Positions 43,641 through 58,574 of a stretch of 64,000 nucleotides of DNA are shown here, piece after piece; positions within the stretch are counted from its first letter, which is position 1, and every line of letters begins with the position of its first letter. The translations under genes and the position numbers were made by a program. This stretch comes from Leeia aquatica (GTDB lineage: Bacteria; Pseudomonadota; Gammaproteobacteria; Burkholderiales; Leeiaceae), in the NCBI RefSeq assembly GCF_012641365.1, contig NZ_JABAIM010000001.1, forward strand, positions 930,001-994,000. Reading direction: 5' to 3'. A model generated the notes under the pieces. That model saw only the letters and a program-made list of their open reading frames with translations, made no database searches and was not told the DNA's origin.

Positions 43641-44126
43641 TCAGTACAACGCCCGAACCATCTGCTGCAGCACAATCTCGGGCTGGTGTTCCAGTGGCTG
43701 AAACACGTTCTCCCAGACAAAACCATTCCGCAGGTAGAGGCGGCTGGCCGCTTGGTTGTCAGGTGACACCAGCAGATGCATGTGTTCCGCACCTGCCGCT
43801 TTCGCATGCTTCAACACCAGCGCAATCAGTGGGTCCGCTACCCCCTTGCCGCGCGCATCCGGATGAACCCACATGGCAATCAGCTCTGGATGCTGCTGGA
43901 CCCATACCATGCCAATCAAGCCGATCACTCGGCCATCTTGCCGGGCGAGCCAATAACGTGCCGGGGTCTGGCCTGCCGCGCGAGCTTGCCAGTCCGCATC
44001 ACTCAACTTGACCTGATCAGCATGGCGCAGGCCAAACGCCAAAGGGCTATCCAGCAAGGCTGCCAGCCGGATGACTTTCAATTCTGCCCAATCAGCAGCC
44101 CCACATAGGGTAATTTCCAGTGACAT
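43641..44126 (-). CDS. GNAT-family N-acetyltransferase
   Basis: 161 residues. GNAT core: RVIGLIGMVWVQQHPELIAMWVHPDARGKGVADPLIALVLKHAKAAG, with RGKGV as acetyl-CoA loop, then NQAASRLYLRNGFVWEN. The substrate is unknown, possibly an amino group of a ribosomal or antibiotic-like target. The start is 14 bp after the stop of the chemoreceptor on the same strand, so the two could share a transcript. Confidence 0.88.
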   Translation of the reverse strand: MSLEITLCGAADWAELKVIRLAALLDSPLAFGLRHADQVKLSDADWQARAAGQTPARYWLARQDGRVIGLIGMVWVQQHPELIAMWVHPDARGKGVADPLIALVLKHAKAAGAEHMHLLVSPDNQAASRLYLRNGFVWENVFQPLEHQPEIVLQQMVRALY

Positions 44127-44140
44127 GACGTGGTTTATCC

Positions 44141-45757
44141 TTAGTGCCGGAAGACAGCGATGGCGGCCGATACGGATTCGGCACGATCACGTACCCCGTT
44201 GGCGGCTTGTGTCACCTGGTGGGTGGATTGCTCATTGCCCTCGGTCATGCTGGCAATCACTTCCACCTTGCTGGCAATATCCTGCATGGCACGCTGCTGC
44301 TCGGCCAGCGCGTCGGCAATCGACTGGATGCTCTGATTGATCTGCCCGGCATTGTGGCGAATCTGGCCAATGGCCTCGGTCGCGGTCGTGGTCTGCACCA
44401 CACCCTGACCCGAGGCGGCTACACTGGCCTGCATCAACTGCACCACCTGCTCCATGCCCTGCCGGATGCGCGTAATCTGCTGGCCGATTTCCACCGTGGC
44501 CCCACCCGTCCGTTCAGCCAGCTTGCGCACCTCGTCCGCCACCACGGCAAAGCCCCGCCCGGACTCACCGGCGCGGGCCGCTTCAATGGCTGCATTGAGC
44601 GCCAGCAGATTGGTCTGGTCGGCAATGCCGTGAATGGTATTGGTGATCTGTGCAATCGCCTCAGTCTGGCCGTCCAGCTGATGGATGGCCTGCGCCGCTT
44701 CGCTGATCTGACTGGAGATCAAGCGAATGCCGTCGGCGGCTTCAGCAATGACCGTCTCGCCCTGACTGATGGACTGATCCACCGAATGGGCTTCGCGGCT
44801 GACTTCCTCGGCACGCTCACCCAGCTGCGTCATGCTCTGGAACATCTCCTCCAGCGCGGCGGCGATACTGCGGGTGGCATCCCCTTGCTGCGTGACGCCA
44901 GACTCCATGCGTTGTGCAGTATGCGTCAGCTGTTGAGCGTCCTCGGTCAGCTGGCCGGACAAGGTTCGAATCTGCCCCGACAGGTTACGCAGCTGCTGCT
45001 GCATGCCGCCCAGCTCACCTAACAAGCTGCTGGCGGGCGCCATAATGGATTGGCTCAGGTCCCCCGCCGCCACCGCACGCGTGACCGATACGGCCAGCGC
45101 AGGCTCCCCCCCCAAGGCTTCAAACAAGCGGCGGTACAGCACCAGCCCCGCCACCACCACCAGCCCCAAAACCAGAACACCCAGCCCGACAATCAGGTTG
45201 CGCAGCTGCACCGCCTGCGCAGTGCTGCGCTGTACAGCTTCGGTAGTCAGCTGTTGTGCATGGCGTGTCAGTTGGTCCAGCTTGTTCGTCAGCGCCTCGG
45301 CACGATCATCAAAACCGGTTTGCGGCTGCTTCATCAGCGCATTGCCCGCCTCACGGCCCTGCTGCTGATAGCGCTTCGCCATCTCCTTGCCCACCCCGTA
45401 AAAGGCGTTGCTCAGCGCGGTGACCTGGCTGGCCTCGTCGGTCAACTCGGGGGCCAACCGGGCCGCCTGCTGCAAGGATTGCTGCAGGGCCTGATAGTGC
45501 TCTTCCGCATCCGTGAAACCATCACCATCGCCTGTGGCACTGACATCGGTGAGGAACTGCTGGATCTGTACCACATGAAACCGGGCATCATGGATGGCAG
45601 CTGGCAGTGCTTGGGTCTGCTGCAGATCAAACTGCACCTGGTTGGCATTCTGCACCAGCCGGACGGCCGCGGTTATCACCAGCAACACCAGCATGCCGAT
45701 AATGGCGAGATTGAAACCCACCAGCAGCTTTCTGAGTTTGATCGTTCTGCCTGCCAT
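44141..45757 (-). CDS. Methyl-accepting chemotaxis protein with helical sensor
   Basis: 538 residues from the ATG at 45757 (AGGGGGG 3 nt upstream). TM1 about 12-33 and TM2 about 183-209 enclose a helical-bundle periplasmic domain (about 35-180, Gln/Ala-rich). HAMP about 210-265, then the signalling coiled coil with tip [19 protein letters not shown] (about 380-400). The sensor differs from the Cache type of the receptor at 891. No pentapeptide is visible. Ligand unknown. Confidence 0.94.
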   Translation of the reverse strand: MAGRTIKLRKLLVGFNLAIIGMLVLLVITAAVRLVQNANQVQFDLQQTQALPAAIHDARFHVVQIQQFLTDVSATGDGDGFTDAEEHYQALQQSLQQAARLAPELTDEASQVTALSNAFYGVGKEMAKRYQQQGREAGNALMKQPQTGFDDRAEALTNKLDQLTRHAQQLTTEAVQRSTAQAVQLRNLIVGLGVLVLGLVVVAGLVLYRRLFEALGGEPALAVSVTRAVAAGDLSQSIMAPASSLLGELGGMQQQLRNLSGQIRTLSGQLTEDAQQLTHTAQRMESGVTQQGDATRSIAAALEEMFQSMTQLGERAEEVSREAHSVDQSISQGETVIAEAADGIRLISSQISEAAQAIHQLDGQTEAIAQITNTIHGIADQTNLLALNAAIEAARAGESGRGFAVVADEVRKLAERTGGATVEIGQQITRIRQGMEQVVQLMQASVAASGQGVVQTTTATEAIGQIRHNAGQINQSIQSIADALAEQQRAMQDIASKVEVIASMTEGNEQSTHQVTQAANGVRDRAESVSAAIAVFRH

Positions 45758-45877
45758 GTGCCCCCCTGTTATTTGATTTTGACCAAGCAGGGTATACCGC
45801 CGACACTGGACTGACAAGACACCTTCAACCGTGCCGAGGAAGGAAGTGCAACCCCTCAAGGTCGGCCCCGCCGCGAC

Positions 45878-45916
45878 AGGCATGAAAAAAGCCGGGAGAC
45901 CCGGCTTTTTTCATGC
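45878..45916. terminator. Bidirectional rho-independent terminator
   Basis: A perfect long hairpin: GGCATGAAAAAAGCCGGG, loop AGA, and its complement. T- and A-runs on both sides allow either strand. It lies 41 bp past the lipoprotein stop (45958) on the minus strand and upstream of the chemoreceptor, insulating the two. Confidence 0.85.
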
Positions 45917-45957
45917 CCCGCGTGTACAGGCGCGGAGGTGTGCGTGGCATCACGCCA

Positions 45958-46443
45958 TTACTGAGTCTTCCACTCCACGCCTTTTTCCTTGGCCAGCTTG
46001 GACAGCTCACCCACGGCGCCCATGGCTTTTTGCTGGCCTTCCATCACTTGCTTCATGCCGGTGTTGAGGGCATCCTGACCTTGCGCCGGGTTCTTCATCG
46101 CCCCTTCCAGGGTCTTGAGGCCTGCCATCATGTCGTCAAAGCCACCAATGATCTTGTCGGTCTGCGCCTTTACTTCCGGCGACTTGGCTTCAAAGGTCTT
46201 CAGCTTGGCGACCCGCGCTTCAAACTTGCCGATCACCTCATGAAATACGGCGGCCTTGCCTTCCATGGTCGGGGCTGCCTGCATCTTGGCATTCATGTCG
46301 GTCTGAATCTGCTGCATGTCGCCAAAGGCTTCCTTGCCCAAAGCATCAAACGCCTTCAAGTCATCTACGATCGGGTCTTTCTGGCAGGCCAGCAGCAACA
46401 TGGACAGCATCAGTACTGCAAACCAGCGCATCGACTTCAACAT
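45958..46443 (-). CDS. Small lipoprotein, DUF3053-like
   Basis: 161 residues. Lipoprotein signal MLKSMRWFAVLMLSMLLLAC: the lipobox is LLAC with the acylated Cys at residue 20. The mature part is a long helix (KAFDALGKEAFGDMQQIQTDMN ... VKAQTDKIIGGFDDMMAGLKTLEGAM). It resembles YiaF/DUF3053-type lipoproteins in layout. Probably anchored to the inner face of the outer membrane. Function unknown. Confidence 0.7.
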   Translation of the reverse strand: MLKSMRWFAVLMLSMLLLACQKDPIVDDLKAFDALGKEAFGDMQQIQTDMNAKMQAAPTMEGKAAVFHEVIGKFEARVAKLKTFEAKSPEVKAQTDKIIGGFDDMMAGLKTLEGAMKNPAQGQDALNTGMKQVMEGQQKAMGAVGELSKLAKEKGVEWKTQ

Positions 46444-46773
46444 CTTCTTCTCCCTTGGTGATCAATCACATCAAAACAGCATCATACTGGCATCAACCCG
46501 GCATGACAAAATCATCAACCGGTACTGACTGCGACTCACACTACTAGCACTCCACATCCGTCTGCCGCTACGCGGCAAGGCCAAAACCCCGTCCACCTCA
46601 GGCAGGACGCGGCATGTCGCAGCAACTTGGCCGCACGGGCGACGGATGCCATCCAGAAGCCAGGTAAGATGGCAAGCCTCACAACGGTCTCAAGCCCGGA
46701 ATCTCTCTTCACAGACCGGGTTTTATGTTTCCGGGGCAGGTACACTCTCTCCTGCCCCTCCCGCCCGGTTTTC
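46444..46773. other. 330-bp gap between the lipoprotein gene and cpdB
   Basis: No supported gene. It contains a GC-rich hairpin GGGGCAGG / CCTGCCCC (46733-46758) after the cpdB stop and a CCCGG / CCGGG fold (about 46695-46720); neither is followed by a good U-tract on the minus strand. The lipoprotein promoter must lie near 46450-46520, which is AT-rich. Confidence 0.4.
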
Positions 46774-48690
46774 TCAGTTCACCAGCTCATACAGTGCGGA
46801 ACCATCGCCATTGTCCTTGACCTGGCGGATGCCGGGGTGGTTGGACAAATATTTGCTGGCCGCGGTTGCGGAGAGGAAGCGCAGCTTGACGCCGGCCACC
46901 GGCAGGATGCGCCAGTTCTTGTCCGCGCTCAGGTTCAGCTTGGGAATGCTGGTCAGGTACTGCACCACGGCTTCGCGGTTCTCATCCGGCGAATCCACAA
47001 CCACCTTGCTGCCATTCACACCGGGGAAGTTGCCACCGCCAAAGGCGCGGTAGTTGTTGGTCACGACCAGGAAGCGCGCCTGCTCGTCGATCGGCTTGCC
47101 ATTGAAGCTGAGGTTGTGGATACGGTGCGCCTCGACATTTTGCAGCTTGCCATCCAGCGCGTAACGGGCAGGCTGGGTCACGTCGATGTCGTAGTTCACG
47201 CCGTCGATGGTGTCGAAGTTATACGAGCGGAAGTTGTCGTTGATCAGCGATTGTTCGGCAGCGCCCTTGGGGTCGATCTGGTTGAACTGGCCGGCCGACA
47301 TTTCCAGCCACTCGCGCACTTCTGCACCGTTCAACAATACGGCCTTCAGGGTATTCGGGTAGATGTAGAGGTCCGCCACGTTCTTGATGGCGATATTGCC
47401 TGCCGGGATATCGGTGTAGTACGACCAGCCCTGACGACCACCGGCCTTGAACGGCGCCGCCGCCGACAGGATCGGATACTTCTCGTAAGCAGTACCTTGC
47501 ACGGCGGTGCGGACAAAGGCGATCTGCGCATTGGACACCACCTGCACCGAGGAATCATCCGCCACCTGGGCAAAGTAGCTGTAGATCGGAGCGCTGCTTT
47601 CACTCACCTTGCCACGCACATAGCTCAGGGTATCGGCATGCTCATGGCCGATCAGCTGGGCGACAGCGGGATCAGCATCGACCAATGGCTTTTTGTTGGC
47701 GCGGTCAAAAATCGGACGGATGCTGGCCTTGCTGTCCACCACCTTCCATGGTCCGCTCTGGTTGTCCAGCTTGAGGTCGATCACCCCCAGATGGTCGCCC
47801 CAACGGCCTGGCATCACCGAAGGGATGCCATTGATGGTGCCTTGCTCCAGATTGACTTTGGGGTGGCTGGCAAAAGCTTTGCTGGGGAATTCAGCGTGAG
47901 CATGACCAAACAGAATGGCATCCACCCCCGGCACATTGGCGAGACCGGCTACGGCATTCTCGGCCAAATCTCCCAGCTCGCCCTTCTCAAATCCGGAGTG
48001 CGGAATAGCGATGATCAGCTGTGCCCCCTTGGCACGCATTTCCGGCACATAGCGCTGCGCCGTCTTGATGATGTCCTTGGCCACCACCTTGCCTTCCAGA
48101 TTGGCCTTGTCCCAGCTCATGATCTGCGGCGGTACAAAACCAATCACGCCGACCTTGAGGGTGTGGCTCTGCCCGGTCTCATCCACTACCTTGCGGTCCA
48201 GCAGCAGATAGGGGGTGAACGCGTGGCGTTCGTTCTTGCCGTCCTTGTCGTCCAGATAGACGTTGGCATTCACATAGGGGAAGCGGGCGGTCGCCAGCGA
48301 CTGCTTGAGGAATGGCAACCCGTAGTTGAACTCATGGTTGCCAATATTGCCCGCGTCGTATTGCAGAGTGTTCATCACCTTGTAAGCGGGGTGCGTCTCA
48401 CCGGCTTTGAGCGGCTTGATCTTCGCCACCAGGTCACCCAGCGGGTTGCCCTGCAGCAGGTCACCATTGTCGAACAGCAGGCTGTTCTTGCTCTCGCTGC
48501 GCGCGGCCTTGATCAGGCTGATGGTCTTGGCCAGGCCATACTCGTCGGTACTACGATCCTGGTAATAATCGTAGTTGAGCAGGTTCATGTGAATGTCGGT
48601 GGTTTCCAGAATGCGCAGGCGCACTTCGGCAGCATGGCTGTTACCAACCAGCGCCACACTCACGGCAAAGGCCAACAGGGTTTTCTGCAT
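46774..48690 (-). CDS. cpdB: 2',3'-cyclic-nucleotide 2'-phosphodiesterase / 3'-nucleotidase
   Basis: 638 residues, periplasmic. Signal peptide MQKTLLAFAVSVALVGNSHA|AE. It hydrolyses extracellular cyclic nucleotides and 3'-nucleotides for scavenging. The metallophosphoesterase motifs are clear: ETTDIHMNL (DxH), FDNGDLLQGNP, GNIGNHEFNYG and FGHAHAEFP. The C-terminal 5'-nucleotidase domain has NYRAFGGGNFPG and the substrate loop ASKYLSNHPG. The neighbouring recA-recX are unrelated. A hairpin lies in its leader. Confidence 0.95.
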   Translation of the reverse strand: MQKTLLAFAVSVALVGNSHAAEVRLRILETTDIHMNLLNYDYYQDRSTDEYGLAKTISLIKAARSESKNSLLFDNGDLLQGNPLGDLVAKIKPLKAGETHPAYKVMNTLQYDAGNIGNHEFNYGLPFLKQSLATARFPYVNANVYLDDKDGKNERHAFTPYLLLDRKVVDETGQSHTLKVGVIGFVPPQIMSWDKANLEGKVVAKDIIKTAQRYVPEMRAKGAQLIIAIPHSGFEKGELGDLAENAVAGLANVPGVDAILFGHAHAEFPSKAFASHPKVNLEQGTINGIPSVMPGRWGDHLGVIDLKLDNQSGPWKVVDSKASIRPIFDRANKKPLVDADPAVAQLIGHEHADTLSYVRGKVSESSAPIYSYFAQVADDSSVQVVSNAQIAFVRTAVQGTAYEKYPILSAAAPFKAGGRQGWSYYTDIPAGNIAIKNVADLYIYPNTLKAVLLNGAEVREWLEMSAGQFNQIDPKGAAEQSLINDNFRSYNFDTIDGVNYDIDVTQPARYALDGKLQNVEAHRIHNLSFNGKPIDEQARFLVVTNNYRAFGGGNFPGVNGSKVVVDSPDENREAVVQYLTSIPKLNLSADKNWRILPVAGVKLRFLSATAASKYLSNHPGIRQVKDNGDGSALYELVN

Positions 48691-48710
48691 GACGTCTCTC
48701 TTTCACTGGC

Positions 48711-48732
48711 GGGCGTGGCTCGCCCTTTTTTT
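48711..48732 (+). terminator. Terminator-like hairpin in the cpdB leader (plus-strand orientation)
   Basis: GGGCG-TGGCT-CGCCC followed by seven T's on the plus strand. No plus-strand gene ends here, so it either blocks antisense transcription into cpdB or acts as an RNA hairpin in its 5' leader. Confidence 0.35.
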
Positions 48733-48833
48733 GTCAACAAAGGGTGTAGTTTTCGCCAACAATATTACAACGTCAAGACAGATGACTGCGTTTACAGCAA
48801 GAAAAGACCAAGGTGTGGCATGGATGTGAATAA

Positions 48834-49298
48834 CTATTCATCATCTGGCAGCAGCTCATCCACGCCGTTCAGCACCTGGCGGATCAGGCCCAGCGGAAAA
48901 CCACGGCTGGCCAGGAAGCGGATTTGCCGGGCCTGCTCAGCGGGCGTGCTGGCGGCTTGCGAGAATTTCTTGCGCCAAGCGGCGCGAGCCCGTTCGAGCT
49001 CGCTATCGGCCACACTGGCCAGCGCTTCATCCAGCGCTTCGCCACGGATGCCGCGCTCTTGCAGGGTGTGCTTCAGGTAGCGGCTGCCATACTGGGCAGA
49101 TTTGCTGTTGACCCACTGCTCGGCAAAGCGGCTGTCCGATTGCCAGCGCCGCTCGGCCAGGCGGTCCAGCAGGGCGTCGAGTTGCTCGACACTTTCCGCA
49201 TGGGGCGCCAGCTTGCGCTGCAGCTCCAGCCGGGAATACTCCCGGCGTGAGAGCAGCTGGATGGCCCGGGCTTCCAGGCTCAGTTTGGTCGGGGCCAT
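48834..49298 (-). CDS. recX: Regulatory protein RecX
   Basis: 154 residues. RecX binds RecA filaments and limits their activity. Three-helix repeats are visible: AIQLLSRREYSRLELQRKL, LDRLAERRWQSDSRFAEQWV, YGSRYLKHTLQERGIRGEALDEAL. It starts 15 bp after the recA stop, so it is co-transcribed with recA. The ATG at 49298 is preferred over the TTG two codons upstream. Confidence 0.92.
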   Translation of the reverse strand: MAPTKLSLEARAIQLLSRREYSRLELQRKLAPHAESVEQLDALLDRLAERRWQSDSRFAEQWVNSKSAQYGSRYLKHTLQERGIRGEALDEALASVADSELERARAAWRKKFSQAASTPAEQARQIRFLASRGFPLGLIRQVLNGVDELLPDDE

Positions 49299-49313
49299 CC
49301 GCAATCAGCGGGC

Positions 49314-50369
49314 TCAGCCGAGTTCCGGCTCCGCGTCCGCATCCGCCAGCTCTTCCGCGGTCGGGGTGAACTGCGGCGCAGCCACACCCACGGCGGCACG
49401 GACCTTGGCTTCAATCTCCTGCGCCATCGCCGGATGGTCTTTCAGGAATTCGCGCACATTGTCCTTGCCCTGGCCGATCTTGCTGCCGTTGTAGGCATAC
49501 CAGGCGCCGGACTTTTCGATGATCTTGTGCAGCACGCCCAGCTCGATGATTTCGCCTTCGCGGGAGATGCCTTCGCCGTAGAGGATGTCAAACAGCGCCT
49601 CGCGGAACGGCGGCGACACCTTGTTCTTCACCACCTTGACGCGGGTTTCATTGCCCACCACTTCTTCGCCCTTCTTGATCGAGCCGATGCGGCGGATATC
49701 CATCCGTACCGAGGCGTAGAACTTGAGGGCATTGCCGCCGGTGGTGGTTTCCGGGCTGCCGAACATCACCCCGATCTTCATGCGGATCTGGTTGATGAAG
49801 ATGACCAGGGTATTGGTGCGCTTGATGTTGGCCGTCAGCTTGCGCAGGGCCTGGCTCATCAGGCGGGCCTGCAGGCCCACGTGGCTGTCGCCCATCTCGC
49901 CTTCAATTTCAGCCTTTGGCGTCAACGCCGCCACCGAGTCGACCACGATGATGTCGACACCACCGGAGCGAACCAGCATGTCGGCAATTTCCAGCGCCTG
50001 CTCACCGGTATCCGGCTGGGAGATCAACATCTCGCCCACCTGCACGCCCAGCTTCTGGGCGTAGGTCGGGTCCAGTGCGTTTTCCGCGTCAATATAGGCT
50101 GCCACGCCGCCCTGCTTCTGCACCTCGGCCACCACCTGCAGACACAGGGTGGTCTTGCCGGACGATTCCGGGCCATAGATTTCCACCACACGGCCACGTG
50201 GCAAGCCGCCCACGCCCAGCGCGATATCAAGCCCCAGCGAACCGGTGGACACCACTTGCAGGTCTTTCTCAATCTGGCCTTCGCCCATCTTCATGATGGA
50301 GCCTTTGCCAAACTGCTTTTCGATCTGCGCCAGTGCAGCAGCCAGTGCCTTGCTCTTGTTATCGTCCAT
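49314..50369 (-). CDS. recA: Recombinase RecA
   Basis: 351 residues, the usual size. Catalyses strand exchange and stimulates LexA self-cleavage. Walker [10 protein letters not shown] (about 66-74), Walker [11 protein letters not shown], the monomer contact motif KGSIMKMG near the N-terminus, and DNA loops including [19 protein letters not shown] and [30 protein letters not shown]. The C-terminal tail is acidic ([10 protein letters not shown]), which dampens activity in this family. It is followed by recX. The promoter has an unusual palindrome at 50427-50438. Confidence 0.99.
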   Translation of the reverse strand: MDDNKSKALAAALAQIEKQFGKGSIMKMGEGQIEKDLQVVSTGSLGLDIALGVGGLPRGRVVEIYGPESSGKTTLCLQVVAEVQKQGGVAAYIDAENALDPTYAQKLGVQVGEMLISQPDTGEQALEIADMLVRSGGVDIIVVDSVAALTPKAEIEGEMGDSHVGLQARLMSQALRKLTANIKRTNTLVIFINQIRMKIGVMFGSPETTTGGNALKFYASVRMDIRRIGSIKKGEEVVGNETRVKVVKNKVSPPFREALFDILYGEGISREGEIIELGVLHKIIEKSGAWYAYNGSKIGQGKDNVREFLKDHPAMAQEIEAKVRAAVGVAAPQFTPTAEELADADAEPELG

Positions 50370-50420
50370 GCGGTGAAGTCCTCGTCAGCGATGTCAGGGG
50401 TCGATACAGCGAATGCACGC

Positions 50421-50450
50421 ATTATAGAACGAACGTTCCATGCTTGTACA
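50421..50450 (-). promoter_or_regulatory. recA promoter with a GAAC-N4-GTTC palindrome in the spacer
   Basis: On the minus strand, TTGTAC (50450-50445) and TATAAT (50426-50421) form a promoter with a spacer of 19 bp (or TGTACA with 18). Within the spacer GAACGAACGTTC (50427-50438) is a perfect GAAC-N4-GTTC dyad, just upstream of the -10. The usual proteobacterial CTGT-N8-ACAG LexA box is absent. Confidence 0.6.
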
Positions 50451-50469
50451 ACCCCCGACCGGGATTTTT

Positions 50470-51813
50470 TTACAGCTGGAAGGGGTAGACCGAACCCAGC
50501 CGCAGGATCTGCGTCAGCTGGTCGAGCGCGGTACGGCATTCCTGCAGCAGCGCAGGATCCGCCAGATCGGCCTCGCTCAGCTGATCGCGGTAATGCTTGT
50601 CTACCCACTGATTGAGCTGGCGGAACAGCTCATCATTCATCAGCACCGCCGGGTTGACCGCACCCAGCTCGGTCTCGGTCAGCGCCACACGCAAGCGCAG
50701 GCAAGCCGGGCCACCACCGTTGCGCATGCTTTGCTTGAGGTCGAACACTTTGTAGCTATCAATCGGGCCGCCACTCTTCACCAGCGTATCCAGATACGCC
50801 GCCACACGCGGATTGTCGCGGCACTCTTCCGGCACCACGATCATCATGCGGCCATCCGCTTTGGTCAGCAACTGGCTGTTGAACAGATAGGACTGGATGG
50901 CATCTTCCACCGAGACCGCGGCTTCCGGCACTTCGATTGCCTTGAATTCCACCCCTTTGGCGGCCAGCTTGCGCTGCAGCTCGTCCAGCACCCGCTGCTG
51001 ATCAAGGAAACTGCGCTGGTGGTGAAACAGCACATTCTGGTTGCCAACCGAAATCACATCGTTATGGAATACACCCATGTCGATCACGTCCGGGTCCTGC
51101 TGGGCATACACCACGCCGTCATCCGTCAGTCCATGCAGACGGGCAACGGCCTGGCTGGCTTCCAGCGTTTGCCGCGCCGGAAAACGGCGTGGTTCCGGCT
51201 GGCCATGTGCGAAGGCGGCACGGCCATAGACGAAGAACTCGACCCCCGGCTTGCCATAGTCGCCACAGAAGCGGGTATGGTTGGCCGCCCCCTCATCCCC
51301 AAACGCCGCCACCGGCGGCAGGGCCGCGTGATGGGCAAAGTAATACTCATCGGCGAACATGGCCTTCAGCACCCGGCTAGTGGTCGGGTGTTCAATGGCG
51401 CGGTGGAATTTATTGTTGAGGTTGGCGGCGGTGAAATGGACACAGCCGTCCTCGGTATCCGCCGACGGGCTGACGGTGGCCGCATTGGCCGTCCACATGG
51501 ACGATGCCGAGCTGCAGGCGGCGAGGATGGCCGGTGCCTGCTGCGCTGCCTGGCGGATCACCTCGTGATCCTTGCCGCTGAAACCCAGCTTGCGCAAGGT
51601 GGCCACGCTGGGGCGCTCTTGCGGTGCCAGCACGCCTTGCTTGAAACCCATGTCGGCCAGCGCCTTCATTTTCTGCAGCCCTTGCTTGGCCGCCAGCTTC
51701 GGGTTGGAATACTGTTTCAGGTTGCTGGTGGAGGCCACATTGCCAAACGACAGCCCGCTGTAGTTGTGGGTAGGGCCAACCAGGCCGTCAAAATTGACTT
51801 CAAAGGCACGCAT
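50470..51813 (-). CDS. astB: N-succinylarginine dihydrolase
   Basis: 447 residues. Second AST step: N2-succinylarginine to N2-succinylornithine, CO2 and two ammonia. Family start [23 protein letters not shown] is clear. The catalytic His is in [17 protein letters not shown] (about H249) and the catalytic Cys near residue 369 in [13 protein letters not shown], as in E. coli AstB (H248, C365). Last gene of the aot-ast block; its stop is 100 bp from the recA start. The astE gene that follows in P. aeruginosa is missing. Confidence 0.96.
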   Translation of the reverse strand: MRAFEVNFDGLVGPTHNYSGLSFGNVASTSNLKQYSNPKLAAKQGLQKMKALADMGFKQGVLAPQERPSVATLRKLGFSGKDHEVIRQAAQQAPAILAACSSASSMWTANAATVSPSADTEDGCVHFTAANLNNKFHRAIEHPTTSRVLKAMFADEYYFAHHAALPPVAAFGDEGAANHTRFCGDYGKPGVEFFVYGRAAFAHGQPEPRRFPARQTLEASQAVARLHGLTDDGVVYAQQDPDVIDMGVFHNDVISVGNQNVLFHHQRSFLDQQRVLDELQRKLAAKGVEFKAIEVPEAAVSVEDAIQSYLFNSQLLTKADGRMMIVVPEECRDNPRVAAYLDTLVKSGGPIDSYKVFDLKQSMRNGGGPACLRLRVALTETELGAVNPAVLMNDELFRQLNQWVDKHYRDQLSEADLADPALLQECRTALDQLTQILRLGSVYPFQL

Positions 51814-51831
51814 GGGGGAAGAACTCCTGTT

Positions 51832-54335
<2,504 letters not shown>

Positions 54336-54363
54336 GGGGAGGGACTTTCAGAGAACAGTTTGC

Positions 54364-55380
54364 TTACAAGCGGGTCAGGCGGACTTCATCGCCGTCGTCG
54401 AGTTCCAGGGCATCAGCCACTTGCTGCGCCAGCAGCAGCTCATCCGGCAGGGTCTCTGGCAACTGCAGCAGCATGGCGCGGAATCGCATCACGGCCGTGC
54501 TGGCCACCAGATACCACACCTGCCCGGCAGGCTGTTTGCCTCGCCTTACCGGGCGCAGCTGGCTTTCACGCACGCTGCGCAAGGCGTCACGACGGGCTCG
54601 GACCACCGGGCCACCGTCGAAAATCTCGATGTAGTTGTCCGCTTCAAAACCTTCACTGAGCAGGATGTTGAAGGGCAGCATGGAACCGCTGTGCACTTGC
54701 CCCATGGCCTGCTGGGCAGCATCGGACAAGAGCGGGACATAGATCGGATAGTGCGGCATCAACTCGGCGATGAAGGTCTTGTCCTTCACCCCCGAGAAGT
54801 ATTCGGCCTGGTTGTAGTCGATACCGAAGAATTTGCGGCCAACACTTTCCCAGAACGGTGCCTTGCCCTGCGCATCACACACCCCCGGCAAAAACGCCAT
54901 CAAGTTACTGGCAAAACGCTGCGGGTGCTGGGCGATGAACAGCAACCGGGCACGCGACAGCAGGCGCGGGTAGTGGGTGCCGGCCAGCTCGGGGTCGATG
55001 TAGAACGAGCAGAGCTGGGTATCGCCGGTGAGGTCATGGCTGAGCGTCAGCGCGTGGATGCGGTTATGCACCTTGAGCTGACGGGAAGCATGCACAATGA
55101 TGTCATTGCGGTAGACGTAGAATGGCTCAGAGTAGCCTGCATAGGCCACCAGCGCCGAGGTACCGTGCAGCTGCCCGGTGGCCACATTCTCCAGCACGAA
55201 GAAGTAGCTCTCCTCACCGTAGACCTCGACCTCGCTCTCCATCGAGTGCGAAGACGCCTTGATCTTCTCGAACAGGCGGTCACGATGTGCGGGCAGCGTA
55301 TGCACCGCCGGGCCGCTGGCCGTGGCCATGCGCTCGATCTGCGCAAGGTCTGCCAGTCGGCTCGGGCGAACGATCAGCAC
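54364..55380 (-). CDS. aruF: Arginine N-succinyltransferase, subunit alpha
   Basis: 338 residues, paralogue of the next gene (AruG), same family. MLIVRPSRLADLAQIERMATASGPAVHTLP, then LTLSHDLTGDTQLCSFYIDPELAGTHYPRLLSRARLLF and FMAFLPGVCDAQGKAPFWESVGRKFFGID. The two probably form the heteromeric AruFG enzyme. It starts 4 bp after the aruC stop. Confidence 0.94.
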   Translation of the reverse strand: MLIVRPSRLADLAQIERMATASGPAVHTLPAHRDRLFEKIKASSHSMESEVEVYGEESYFFVLENVATGQLHGTSALVAYAGYSEPFYVYRNDIIVHASRQLKVHNRIHALTLSHDLTGDTQLCSFYIDPELAGTHYPRLLSRARLLFIAQHPQRFASNLMAFLPGVCDAQGKAPFWESVGRKFFGIDYNQAEYFSGVKDKTFIAELMPHYPIYVPLLSDAAQQAMGQVHSGSMLPFNILLSEGFEADNYIEIFDGGPVVRARRDALRSVRESQLRPVRRGKQPAGQVWYLVASTAVMRFRAMLLQLPETLPDELLLAQQVADALELDDGDEVRLTRL

Positions 55381-55384
55381 GACA

Positions 55385-57722
<2,338 letters not shown>

Positions 57723-57766
57723 GGCGGGATCAGGCCCGACGGAGAACGCCGGGCCGGGGTCAAACC

Positions 57767-58531
57767 TTACTTGAGGGCGCCGGACAGGAACTGCTTGAGC
57801 CGTTCACTGCGGGTATTGCCAAACACTTCACTGGGGTGGCCTTGCTCCTCAATCTGCCCCTGATGCAGGAAAATCACGTGGTTGGACACTTCACGGGCGA
57901 AGGCCATTTCATGGGTTACCACAATCATGGTGCGTCCTTCTTCCGCCAGCTTTTGCATCACCTTCAGCACTTCACCCACCAGCTCCGGGTCCAGCGCCGA
58001 GGTCGGCTCGTCGAACAGCATCACTTCCGGCTCCATCGCCAGCGCGCGGGCAATCGCCACCCGTTGCTGCTGACCACCCGACATATGCGAGGGGTATTTG
58101 TCTTCCACCCCTTTGAGGCCCACCTTTTCCAGATACTTGCGGGCACGGGCAATGGCTTCATCCTTGGGTACACCCAGCACATGCACCGGGCCTTCGATGA
58201 TGTTTTCCAGTGCCGTCATGTGCGCCCACAGGTTGAAATGCTGAAACACCATCGACAGCTTGGTACGCATGCGTTGCAACTGTTTCTGGTCGACCACCCG
58301 CAGGCGACCTTGCTTGTCGCTCTCGGTGCGGATCTCTTCACCATTGAGCGAGATGCTGCCCGCATTGGGTTGCTCAAGGAAGTTGATACAACGCAAGAAG
58401 GTACTCTTGCCGGAGCCGCTGGAGCCGATGATGCTGATCACGTCCCCGGCATTGGCAGAGAGGGACACCCCTTTCAGCACTTCGTGGTTACCATATTTTT
58501 TATGCAGGTCTTTGACGGCTAAGGTGGTCAT
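57767..58531 (-). CDS. aotP: Arginine/ornithine ABC transporter ATP-binding protein
   Basis: 254 residues. Walker [11 protein letters not shown]-loop [12 protein letters not shown], signature [16 protein letters not shown], Walker [14 protein letters not shown], switch His in VVTHEMAFA. Polar-amino-acid-type (HisP/GlnQ-like) ATPase that powers AotQM. Starts 43 bp downstream of the desuccinylase-like stop; a weak AGGAA precedes the ATG. Confidence 0.95.
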   Translation of the reverse strand: MTTLAVKDLHKKYGNHEVLKGVSLSANAGDVISIIGSSGSGKSTFLRCINFLEQPNAGSISLNGEEIRTESDKQGRLRVVDQKQLQRMRTKLSMVFQHFNLWAHMTALENIIEGPVHVLGVPKDEAIARARKYLEKVGLKGVEDKYPSHMSGGQQQRVAIARALAMEPEVMLFDEPTSALDPELVGEVLKVMQKLAEEGRTMIVVTHEMAFAREVSNHVIFLHQGQIEEQGHPSEVFGNTRSERLKQFLSGALK

Positions 58532-58574
58532 GGGATGAATTCCTGGTATGCGTTCAATTCGGGTTCACGGCGCT

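Noticed and set aside
46627-49080. A very long open frame on the plus strand opposite cpdB and recX.
   Set aside because: It is antisense to two clear genes, has no ribosome site and no recognisable domain; long antisense frames are expected in GC-rich coding DNA.
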